NCBI GenBank assembly: GCA_910575445.1 | Contig: CAJTFW010000001.1 | Location: forward strand, 620,001 to 684,000 | Length of the DNA: 64,000 nt | Reading direction: 5' to 3' | From: Lachnospiraceae bacterium | Lineage (GTDB): Bacteria; Bacillota; Clostridia; Lachnospirales; Lachnospiraceae | Shown here: positions 46,737-54,327 of the stretch, piece by piece | How positions within the stretch are numbered: position 1 is the first letter of the stretch | Layout of the letters: every line of letters begins with the position of its first letter | Translations under genes and position numbers: made by a program | Notes under the pieces: generated by a model | Told to the model about the DNA's origin: nothing | What the model saw: the letters and a program-made list of their open reading frames with translations, nothing else | The model's database searches: none

Positions 46737-48968
46737 ATGAAGTTTGTCAATGTCATCGTGGATATATCAAGTGAACAGCTAGACCGGGTGTTTTTGTACC
46801 GGGTGCCGGATGCGCTTAAGAAAAGCCTGCAGATTGGGATGCAGGTGCATATTCCTTTTGGGGTCAGTAACAGACAGAGAAAAGGATATGTGGTTGGCTT
46901 TTTGGACGAGGCAAACTATCCTTTGGAGAAGATTAAAGAAGTAAAAGGGATAGTAAAAGGCAGCATCAAGGCAGAATCCCAACTGATTGCACTTGCTGCC
47001 TGGATGAGAGAAAACTATGGCTCCACGATGAACCAGGCATTAAAGACTGTGCTTCCGGTAAAGCAAAAGACCAAACAAAAACAAAGTCGCAAACTGGTGT
47101 TCTTGCTGACAAAGGAAGAAGGAGAGGAGCTTTTAAAGACATACCAGAAGAAGCATTATCTGGCAAAGGCAAGGCTTCTTCAAGCGCTTCTTTTGGCAGG
47201 CACACTGGACGGCAAAAAGGCAGAAGAGGAGTGTCAGGTTACATCTTCGGTAATTCAGAAGATGGAGCAGGATGGAATTCTTCGGGTGGAGACAGAGACC
47301 GTTTACCGCAATCCTTTTCAGGGACATTTTCAGAGACGGACAAAAGTGCTGACATTAAATCAGGAGCAGCAAGCGGCGGTGGAGGGTATCTGGGCAGATT
47401 ATCACAAGGGGATTCGAAAGACCTATCTTTTACATGGGGTAACTGGAAGCGGCAAGACAGAAGTCTATATGGAACTGATAGCGCGGGTGATAGAGAAAGG
47501 GCAGCAGGCGATAGTGCTGATTCCTGAGATTGCGTTGACCTTTCAGACAGTAATGCGCTTCTATGAGCGTTTTGGAGAGCGGGTGTCGGTTATTCATTCC
47601 AGATTGTCAGACGGGGAGCGCTATGACCAGTTTATGCGGGCCAAAGATGGCGGGATTGATGTGATTATCGGACCGCGTTCTGCGCTCTTTACGCCGTTTC
47701 AAAAGCTTGGAATAATTATTATTGACGAGGAACATGAGGGCTCTTATAAAAGTGAAAATGTACCACGTTATCATGCAAGAGAGGCAGCAATCTACCGGGC
47801 AGAGATTTGCAGAGCATCCGTGGTACTTGGAAGTGCAACCCCATCTCTAGAGAGTTATTACCGGGCAGAGAATGGCATGTATGGATACTATAAGCTGACA
47901 GGGCGGGTAAAAGATGCCAAGATGTCAGATGTCAGCGTTGTAGATTTACGTAAAGAATTAAAAGAAGGCAATCGAAGTATCTTTAGCCGTAAGCTCTACT
48001 ATGCGATGAAAGACCGGATAGAAAGCGGCGAACAGATAATTTTGTTTTTAAATCGTCGCGGGTTGTCGGGTTTTGTCTCCTGCCGCTCTTGTGGACAGGC
48101 GATTCGCTGTCCGCACTGCGATGTGACACTTTCGCTTCACAACGACGGCAGTCTTCGTTGTCATTACTGCGGATATGAAATTATGATGCCAGAGAGTTGT
48201 CCTTCTTGTGGTTCTCGCTATATCTCAGGCTTTCGGGCAGGGACACAGCAGATTGAGCGGGAAGTAAAGAGAGTATTTCCCAAGGCGCGGGTGCTTCGGA
48301 TGGATTATGACACCACCCGTACCAAAGAGAGCTATGAACAGATTCTCACTGCCTTTGGAAGCCGGGAGGCGGATGTGCTTGTGGGCACGCAGATGATTGT
48401 CAAAGGGCATGATTTTAAAGGGGTGACACTGGTAGGCGTTTTAGCAGCGGATATCTCACTCTATGCCAATGACTACCGGGCGGCAGAGCGCACCTTTCAG
48501 CTTCTTACCCAGGCGGTTGGACGTGCCGGGAGAGGAGAGCTAGAAGGAGAAGCGATTATACAGACCTATATGCCAGAGCACTACAGCATAAAGGCTGCAT
48601 CAAGACAGGACTATCAGGAGTTCTATAAGCGCGAGATTCTCTACCGGAAGCTGATGGGATATCCGCCAGTTCATTCGATGCTTGGCATCTACCTTGCCAG
48701 TGCCTTAGAAGAACTTTTAGAGCAGCAATCACAGATACTGGCAACTTTTATCTTAGAACAAAAGCCAGAAAACCTAGTCCTTATTGGCCCATCAGATGCA
48801 GCGCTTTCCAAGAAAAATGATATTTACAGAAAAGTAATCTATCTAAAACACGAAGAAAAACAGAAATTGATATGGATAAAGAATAAACTAGAAGAAAAGA
48901 TGGAGAAAGAGACAGTATGGCAAAAAGTATACGTACAGTTTGACTTTGACCCATTAAATTCATATTAA
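46737..48968 (+). CDS. priA: Primosomal protein N' (replication restart helicase)
   Basis: 743 residues. An N-terminal 3'-end-binding domain precedes a superfamily 2 helicase with Walker A GVTGSGKTEVY, DEEH box (IIDEEHEGSYK), and GSATPSLESYY. A zinc-binding insertion has eight cysteines (CRSCGQAIRCPHCD, CHYCG, CPSCG) and is followed by helicase motifs V-VI (QMIVKGHDFKGV, QAVGRAGRG). PriA reloads the replisome at stalled forks. Start ATG follows GGGTGATAGGAC. It forms part of the murE-to-thiN gene string. Confidence 0.98.
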   Translation: MKFVNVIVDISSEQLDRVFLYRVPDALKKSLQIGMQVHIPFGVSNRQRKGYVVGFLDEANYPLEKIKEVKGIVKGSIKAESQLIALAAWMRENYGSTMNQALKTVLPVKQKTKQKQSRKLVFLLTKEEGEELLKTYQKKHYLAKARLLQALLLAGTLDGKKAEEECQVTSSVIQKMEQDGILRVETETVYRNPFQGHFQRRTKVLTLNQEQQAAVEGIWADYHKGIRKTYLLHGVTGSGKTEVYMELIARVIEKGQQAIVLIPEIALTFQTVMRFYERFGERVSVIHSRLSDGERYDQFMRAKDGGIDVIIGPRSALFTPFQKLGIIIIDEEHEGSYKSENVPRYHAREAAIYRAEICRASVVLGSATPSLESYYRAENGMYGYYKLTGRVKDAKMSDVSVVDLRKELKEGNRSIFSRKLYYAMKDRIESGEQIILFLNRRGLSGFVSCRSCGQAIRCPHCDVTLSLHNDGSLRCHYCGYEIMMPESCPSCGSRYISGFRAGTQQIEREVKRVFPKARVLRMDYDTTRTKESYEQILTAFGSREADVLVGTQMIVKGHDFKGVTLVGVLAADISLYANDYRAAERTFQLLTQAVGRAGRGELEGEAIIQTYMPEHYSIKAASRQDYQEFYKREILYRKLMGYPPVHSMLGIYLASALEELLEQQSQILATFILEQKPENLVLIGPSDAALSKKNDIYRKVIYLKHEEKQKLIWIKNKLEEKMEKETVWQKVYVQFDFDPLNSY

Positions 48969-49026
48969 AAACCAGCAGGCTTTTGAGAGGAAGGTTGCGG
49001 AACTTAAATCAGGAGGTATTATAACA

Positions 49027-49512
49027 ATGGCAATTCGTAACTTAAGATTTGGTGGAGATGCGATTCTTACAAAGACAAGCAAGGAAGTAAAGGAAATCAC
49101 TCCAAAGGTAAAGGAACTTATCGATGATATGTTAGAGACCATGTATGAGGCAAATGGCGTAGGGCTTGCAGCAGTACAGGTAGGCGTCTTAAAGAGAATC
49201 GTTGTTATCGACGTGGGAGAAGGCCCGGTGGTGATGATTAATCCACAGGTTATCAAGACCGAAGGCACCCAGACAGGAGATGAAGGCTGCCTAAGTGTGC
49301 CCGGAAAGGCTGGACAAGTGACAAGGCCGATGAAAGCAACCGTGCGTTATACAGGCGAAGACGGGGCAGAGTATGAGTTAGAAGGCGAGGAACTGTTAGC
49401 TCGTGCAATCTGTCATGAATGTGACCATCTAGATGGCAAGCTCTATCTTGACTTGGTGGAGGGAGAGCTTCATGACACCACATACGAAGAGGAAGAAGAG
49501 GAGGAAGCCTAA
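49027..49512 (+). CDS. def: Peptide deformylase
   Basis: Removes the formyl group from nascent proteins. 161 residues with all three motifs: GVGLAAVQVG (Val where the motif usually has Pro or Gln positions vary), EGCLSVPG with the metal-binding cysteine, and HECDHLDG with the two metal histidines and catalytic glutamate. The C-terminal tail is a run of glutamates (EEEEEEA). Ribosome site CAGGAGGTATTATAAC. fmt begins 3 nt after the stop, pairing deformylation with formylation. Confidence 0.97.
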   Translation: MAIRNLRFGGDAILTKTSKEVKEITPKVKELIDDMLETMYEANGVGLAAVQVGVLKRIVVIDVGEGPVVMINPQVIKTEGTQTGDEGCLSVPGKAGQVTRPMKATVRYTGEDGAEYELEGEELLARAICHECDHLDGKLYLDLVEGELHDTTYEEEEEEEA

Positions 49513-49515
49513 TCT

Positions 49516-50460
49516 ATGCAAATTATCTTTATGGGAACACCAGATTTTGCGGTGGGAAGCCTAGAAGCTTTGATAGAAGCAGGCCATACGATTTCCCTTG
49601 TGGTCACACAGCCAGATAAGAAAAAAGGCAGGGGGCATGCCATGCAATATCCTCCAGTCAAAGAAGCAGCGATAGCGCATAAAATCCCCGTCTGGCAGCC
49701 AGAGAAGATTCGGGAAGAAGCATCGATAGAATATCTTGAAAAGATACCAGCAGACGTGATAGTTGTCGTGGCCTTTGGCCAGTTGATTCCAAAGCGTATC
49801 CTTCAGATGAAACCTTATGGATGTATCAATGTACATGGTTCCTTGCTTCCTAAATACCGGGGAGCAGCCCCGATTCAGTGGGCTGTGATAGACGGCGAGA
49901 CAGAATCCGGCGTAACCACCATGCAGATGGACGAAGGACTTGATACGGGTGATATGCTACTGAAAACAGTCGTTCCTCTCGAAGCAAAAGAGACCGGAGG
50001 CAGCCTGTTTGATAAACTAAGCGCTGCAGGTGCCGCACTGTGCGTAGAGACCCTAAGACAACTTCAAGAAGGAACGATTCATCCAGAAAAACAAGGCGAA
50101 TCTCCGACTCCTTATGCATCCATGCTGACCAAAGAGATGGGAGAGATTGACTGGACCAAAGATGCAATATCTATCGAACGCTTAGTACGCGGCTTAAATC
50201 CCTGGCCAAGCGCCTACACCACACTAGATGGCAAAATTCTTAAAATCTGGGAATGTGAAGCTCTGCCAGGCGATGCATCAAAAGCAGCCTGCGGTGAAAT
50301 ACTAGACGTAACCAAAGATTCCATGACCATCCAGACCGGCAACGGAATCCTCTCGATTAAAAGCTTACAGTTATCAGGAAAAAAACGTATGGACATAGCC
50401 TCCTTCCTACGAGGCACTCCCCTCAAAAAAGGTATAATATTATCAACCAACAAACTCTAA
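49516..50460 (+). CDS. fmt: Methionyl-tRNA formyltransferase
   Basis: Formylates initiator Met-tRNA using 10-formyl-tetrahydrofolate. 314 residues: N-terminal formyltransferase domain opening MQIIFMGTPDFAVGSLEAL, folate-site loop CINVHGSLLPKYRGAAPIQWA and catalytic Asp region MDEGLDTGDML, then the C-terminal OB-like tRNA-binding domain from ~205. It lies directly after def; a long hairpin begins 3 nt after its stop. Confidence 0.97.
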   Translation: MQIIFMGTPDFAVGSLEALIEAGHTISLVVTQPDKKKGRGHAMQYPPVKEAAIAHKIPVWQPEKIREEASIEYLEKIPADVIVVVAFGQLIPKRILQMKPYGCINVHGSLLPKYRGAAPIQWAVIDGETESGVTTMQMDEGLDTGDMLLKTVVPLEAKETGGSLFDKLSAAGAALCVETLRQLQEGTIHPEKQGESPTPYASMLTKEMGEIDWTKDAISIERLVRGLNPWPSAYTTLDGKILKIWECEALPGDASKAACGEILDVTKDSMTIQTGNGILSIKSLQLSGKKRMDIASFLRGTPLKKGIILSTNKL

Positions 50461-50463
50461 ACA

Positions 50464-50551
50464 GTATCTGCCCGAAAAATGCCCAAAACGATATTTGTGT
50501 GTTCTGCGCGCAAATATCGTTTTAGACCCAGGGCATTTTTCGGGCGGATAC
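50464..50551. repeat. 88-nt near-perfect hairpin between fmt and the zinc protease gene
   Basis: A 21-bp outer stem (50464-50484 with 50531-50551, a single non-Watson-Crick position that can pair as G-U in RNA) is stacked on a 13-bp perfect inner stem (50485-50497 with 50511-50523); loop 13 nt, asymmetric 7-nt bulge AGACCCA. There is no T tract after it; the ribosome site of the next gene starts within 15 nt. It could be an RNA processing or stability element, or a small palindromic repeat insertion. Confidence 0.85.
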
Positions 50552-50574
50552 GGAACTTTAATAGGAGAAGAAAG

Positions 50575-51261
50575 ATGTATTTTGATGCTACTTATATTTT
50601 AGTGATAATTGGTGCGCTCTTGTCTATGTGGGCATCTGCGCGTGTCAATGGAACCTATCGGAAATATGCTGCAGTTAGAAGTCGTGCAAATATAAGCGGT
50701 GCACAGGCGGCTCAACAGATTTTACATGGCGCAGGAATCTACGATGTGCGTATTGAGCATATCAGTGGCAATCTGACGGACCACTATGACCCAAGGTCTA
50801 AGGTGCTGCGTCTCTCAGACAGTGTCTATGGCTCCACATCTGTAGCAGCGATTGGTGTGGCTGCCCATGAGTGTGGCCATGCGATTCAGGACAATGTGTC
50901 CTATGCTCCGCTAAAAATCCGCAACTCTTTTGTGCCCGTCGCCAATATTGGCACCAAGGCTGCTTTTCCCATTATTCTTCTAGGTCTTGTCTTTGGAAGC
51001 TCCTATACATTGATTCAGATTGGTCTTATCTGTTTTGCTTTGGGAACACTGTTTCAGCTGATTACACTTCCTGTGGAGTTTAACGCTTCAGCAAGAGCCA
51101 TAGATATCCTTGGAAATACTCATATGCTATCAGGCGATGAGCTCTCTTTGACCAAAAAGGTATTATCTGCTGCTGCGATGACTTATGTCGCTGCTGCTGC
51201 CGCTTCGATTCTGTCACTGCTTCGCCTTCTGTTCTTATTTGGAGGTAGAAGACGTGACTGA
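50575..51261 (+). CDS. Membrane zinc metallopeptidase (YugP/neutral zinc protease family)
   Basis: 228 residues from the ATG at 50575 behind TAGGAGAAGAAAG; an upstream in-frame ATG lies inside the hairpin and is not credible. About four transmembrane helices surround a zinc site HECGH in GVAAHECGHAIQD (family HExxH). The N-terminal MYFDATYILVIIGALLSMWA and STSVAAIGVAAHECGH are typical of Firmicute YugP-like proteins, whose substrates are unknown. Its last 8 nt overlap the rsmB start. Confidence 0.92.
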   Translation: MYFDATYILVIIGALLSMWASARVNGTYRKYAAVRSRANISGAQAAQQILHGAGIYDVRIEHISGNLTDHYDPRSKVLRLSDSVYGSTSVAAIGVAAHECGHAIQDNVSYAPLKIRNSFVPVANIGTKAAFPIILLGLVFGSSYTLIQIGLICFALGTLFQLITLPVEFNASARAIDILGNTHMLSGDELSLTKKVLSAAAMTYVAAAAASILSLLRLLFLFGGRRRD

Positions 51262-52540
51262 CAGACAGGTAAATATCCGGGCGCTGGTGTTAGAGTTGCT
51301 TCTTGCAATTCTTGAACAAAAAGAATATAGCCACTTAGCACTGAAAGGTGCTCTGGAAAAATATCAGTATTTGGACCGACAGGACCGCGCATTTTTGACC
51401 CGTCTGACGGAAGGCACGATTGAGCGCTTATTAGAGCTTGACTATATCCTCAATCAATTTTCCAAAGTACCTGTAAAGAAGATGAAGCCAGTAGTACGAA
51501 ATATTCTGCGGATGTCTGTCTATCAGTTGCGCTATATGGACCGGATTCCAGACTCCGCGGTATGTAACGAAGCCGTTCGTCTGGCAGAAAAGAAAGGCTT
51601 TCATGGGTTAAAAGGCTTTGTCAACGGTGTATTGCGAAATATTGCAAGAGAGAAAAGTCATCTGACATTTGATGATTTATCTATAAAATATTCTATGCCC
51701 CAGTGGATTGTAGAGCAGTGGACGTTAGAATATGGCCAGGAGACGGCAGCCATGATGTTAGAGAGTCAGTATATCGAGCGTCCGGTGACCATCCGGGTCA
51801 ATCTGTCTAAGATTACAAGAGAAGCATTACAGGACAGACTGGCATTAGAAGGTGTGACCGCTCAGGAAGTAGAAGATATGGACTGCGCACTGGCCATCTC
51901 AGGCTTTGATTATCTTAGAGCAATACCATCTTTTCAAGAAGGGCTATTTCAGGTGCAGGACATCAGCTCTATGTGGGCGGCACTTACCGCTTCCCCAAAA
52001 CCTGGCGACTACTGTATCGATGTCTGTGCAGCCCCCGGAGGCAAAAGTCTGCATCTAGCAGACCTTCTAAAAGGAAGTGGTATGGTGGAGGCAAGGGATG
52101 TAAGCGATTATAAGGTTGCATTGCTTCAGGAAAATATCACGCGCACTGGTATGGAAAATATAAAGGCAGTTCGCATGGACGCCACTATATTAGATGAAGC
52201 TTCCATAGAAAAAGCAGATATTGTACTTGCAGACCTTCCATGTTCAGGTCTTGGGGTTCTTAATAAAAAGCGGGATTTAAAATATCGGATAAGCTTAGAA
52301 CAGCAGCAGGAGTTACTTGTGCTTCAGCGTAAGATATTAGATACCATCTGGCGGTATGTAAAACCAGGTGGGACACTTGTCTATAGTACCTGTACAATAC
52401 ATAGAGAAGAGAACGAAGGAAATATTGAGTGGTTTACCAGACATTATCCTTTTCTATTGAAGACACAGAGACAATTTCTTCCGGGTATAGAGCCATGGGA
52501 TGGATTTTATATTGCAAAGCTAGAAAGGGATAGCATATGA
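51254..52540 (+). CDS. rsmB: 16S rRNA (cytosine-967-C5)-methyltransferase
   Basis: 428 residues starting at the GTG at 51254, placed by the ribosome site GGAGGTAGAAGAC within the end of the preceding gene; a longer frame upstream reads through that gene out of phase. The N-terminal NusB-like RNA-binding domain (~1-140) is followed by the SAM methyltransferase with CAAPGGKSLHLADLL, DLPCSGLGVLNKKRDLK (catalytic Cys in PCSG) and the second Cys in YSTCTIHREENEG. It overlaps rlmN by 4 nt (ATGA). Confidence 0.97.
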   Translation: MTDRQVNIRALVLELLLAILEQKEYSHLALKGALEKYQYLDRQDRAFLTRLTEGTIERLLELDYILNQFSKVPVKKMKPVVRNILRMSVYQLRYMDRIPDSAVCNEAVRLAEKKGFHGLKGFVNGVLRNIAREKSHLTFDDLSIKYSMPQWIVEQWTLEYGQETAAMMLESQYIERPVTIRVNLSKITREALQDRLALEGVTAQEVEDMDCALAISGFDYLRAIPSFQEGLFQVQDISSMWAALTASPKPGDYCIDVCAAPGGKSLHLADLLKGSGMVEARDVSDYKVALLQENITRTGMENIKAVRMDATILDEASIEKADIVLADLPCSGLGVLNKKRDLKYRISLEQQQELLVLQRKILDTIWRYVKPGGTLVYSTCTIHREENEGNIEWFTRHYPFLLKTQRQFLPGIEPWDGFYIAKLERDSI

Positions 52541-53577
52541 CGGACCTTAAATCACAGACACTGACAGAGCTTCAAAAGGAGATGGAGCAGCTTGGAGAGA
52601 AAAAATTTCGGGCTAAGCAGCTCTATAGCTGGATGCATGAGAAGCTTGTCGACGATTTTGACCAGATGACGAATCTGCCCAAAGGACTTTTGACAAGACT
52701 AAAAGAGAACTATACTTTGACGCGTCTAGTACCTTTGGAAGTACAAGTCTCCAAGCAGGATGGAACTGCAAAATTTTTATTTCAGCTTCCAGATGGCAAT
52801 GTGATTGAGAGCGTACTGATGCGCTATCATCACGGGAACTCAGTCTGTATCTCCTCCCAGGTGGGGTGTAGGATGGGGTGTCGGTTCTGTGCTTCTACAC
52901 TTGGAGGTCTGACAAGAGGATTGACGCCTTCTGAGATGCTAGAGCAGATTTACCAGATACAAAAATGGTCAGAAGAGCGTGTACATAATGTTGTGGTGAT
53001 GGGTACCGGAGAACCACTTGACAACTATGAGACATTGCTTCGCTTTATTGAGCTTTTGAGCACAGAAGGCGGACTGCATATCAGCCAGCGAAATATCACA
53101 GTCTCAACTTGCGGGATTGTGCCTAAGATAAAAGAGCTTGCCAAAGAAAATCTTCAGATTACTTTGGCTTTGTCGCTGCATGCGCCGACACAGGAGAAGC
53201 GAAAAAGCCTGATGCCGATTGCCAGTCGATATGAGCTGTCAGAAGTTATTGAGGCATGTTGTTATTATTTTAACAAAACCAAAAGACGCATCACGTTTGA
53301 ATACAGCCTAGTAGGAGGCATTAATGATACAAGGGAAGATGCCAAGGAGCTTATTCGCCTGTTAAAGCCCCTAAACTGTCATGTCAATCTGATTCCGGTG
53401 AATCCGATTAAAGAGCGGGATTATGTGGAATCGAAGCATCAGACTGTGATAAATTTCAAAAATTATCTTGAAAAATCAGGGATACATGTTACTATTAGAA
53501 GGGAACTAGGCCGCGATATCGACGGGGCCTGTGGGCAGCTTAGAAAAAGTTATATGGATAGAGAAGAAGAGAGGTGA
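52537..53577 (+). CDS. rlmN: Dual-specificity 23S rRNA/tRNA adenine-C2 methyltransferase
   Basis: Radical SAM methylase modifying A2503 of 23S rRNA and A37 of some tRNAs. 346 residues with the cluster motif CRMGCRFCAS, the GTGEPLDNY loop, and the C-terminal catalytic cysteine in IDGACGQL; the second methyl-carrying Cys of the family lies near the C-terminus in the same segment. The stem-loop between rsmB and rlmN is absent; the two overlap by 4 nt. stp begins 6 nt after the stop. Confidence 0.97.
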   Translation: MTDLKSQTLTELQKEMEQLGEKKFRAKQLYSWMHEKLVDDFDQMTNLPKGLLTRLKENYTLTRLVPLEVQVSKQDGTAKFLFQLPDGNVIESVLMRYHHGNSVCISSQVGCRMGCRFCASTLGGLTRGLTPSEMLEQIYQIQKWSEERVHNVVVMGTGEPLDNYETLLRFIELLSTEGGLHISQRNITVSTCGIVPKIKELAKENLQITLALSLHAPTQEKRKSLMPIASRYELSEVIEACCYYFNKTKRRITFEYSLVGGINDTREDAKELIRLLKPLNCHVNLIPVNPIKERDYVESKHQTVINFKNYLEKSGIHVTIRRELGRDIDGACGQLRKSYMDREEER

Positions 53578-53583
53578 AGACCT

Positions 53584-54312
53584 ATGCAGACATCGGTTGC
53601 GATAACTGATATCGGACGAAGAAGAAAAGTAAATCAGGATTATGTATACGCCTGTGACCAACCGGTGGGTAATCTCCCAAACCTCTATCTGGTTGCAGAT
53701 GGCATGGGAGGCCATAAGGCAGGAGACCTTGCCTCTTCGTATGCAGTACAGAAGATGATAGAGGCAGTCAGCCGGTGTACGGACACCAGACCGGCATTGA
53801 TTCTTCAGAAATCCATCCGGTATGCCAATCACAAGCTTTTTGAGAAGTCCAAAGAAAGCGAAGATTACTATGGTATGGGGACCACATTAGTAGCGCTTAC
53901 AATAGATGACAGAGAAGCGCTGGCAGTCAATATTGGCGACAGTCGGCTGTATGAAGTGACAAGAGATGGAATCCGGCAGATTTCAGAGGACCATTCTCTG
54001 GTTGCAGAATTAGTGCGTAAAGGCGAGATTAGCCCGACACAAGCCAGAAGCCATCCTGATAAAAATATTATTACAAGGGCACTGGGAATTCAGGAGGAAG
54101 CACAGATAGATTTGTTTCCATTTGAAGTGGAAAAGGGAAATCGCTATCTGCTTTGCTCTGACGGCCTGAGTAATATGGTGGAAGATACACAGCTTTGTCG
54201 TCTGATTCAAAAGGACCAAGCACTCTATGATATCGGCGCAGAACTGATTATAGAGGCAAACAGAAACGGCGGAACAGACAATATTGCCGTAGTGCTGGTA
54301 GAAATAGAATGA
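53584..54312 (+). CDS. PP2C-type Ser/Thr protein phosphatase (PrpC/Stp)
   Basis: 242 residues. Metal-dependent phosphatase with DIGRRRKVNQD, VADGMGGHKAGDLAS, GMGTTLVAL, NIGDSRLY, and SDGLSN plus GGTDNIAVVLV at the end, which provide the acidic metal ligands. It reverses phosphorylation by the PASTA kinase encoded 15 nt downstream; this pairing is highly conserved in Gram-positive bacteria. Cytoplasmic, no membrane segment. Confidence 0.97.
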   Translation: MQTSVAITDIGRRRKVNQDYVYACDQPVGNLPNLYLVADGMGGHKAGDLASSYAVQKMIEAVSRCTDTRPALILQKSIRYANHKLFEKSKESEDYYGMGTTLVALTIDDREALAVNIGDSRLYEVTRDGIRQISEDHSLVAELVRKGEISPTQARSHPDKNIITRALGIQEEAQIDLFPFEVEKGNRYLLCSDGLSNMVEDTQLCRLIQKDQALYDIGAELIIEANRNGGTDNIAVVLVEIE

Positions 54313-54327
54313 CAGTGAGGTAGGATT

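Noticed and set aside
50479-50574. N-terminal extension of the zinc protease from an ATG at 50479
   Set aside because: Would be translated through the 88-nt hairpin and is very basic; the ATG at 50575 has a good ribosome site and matches family N-termini.
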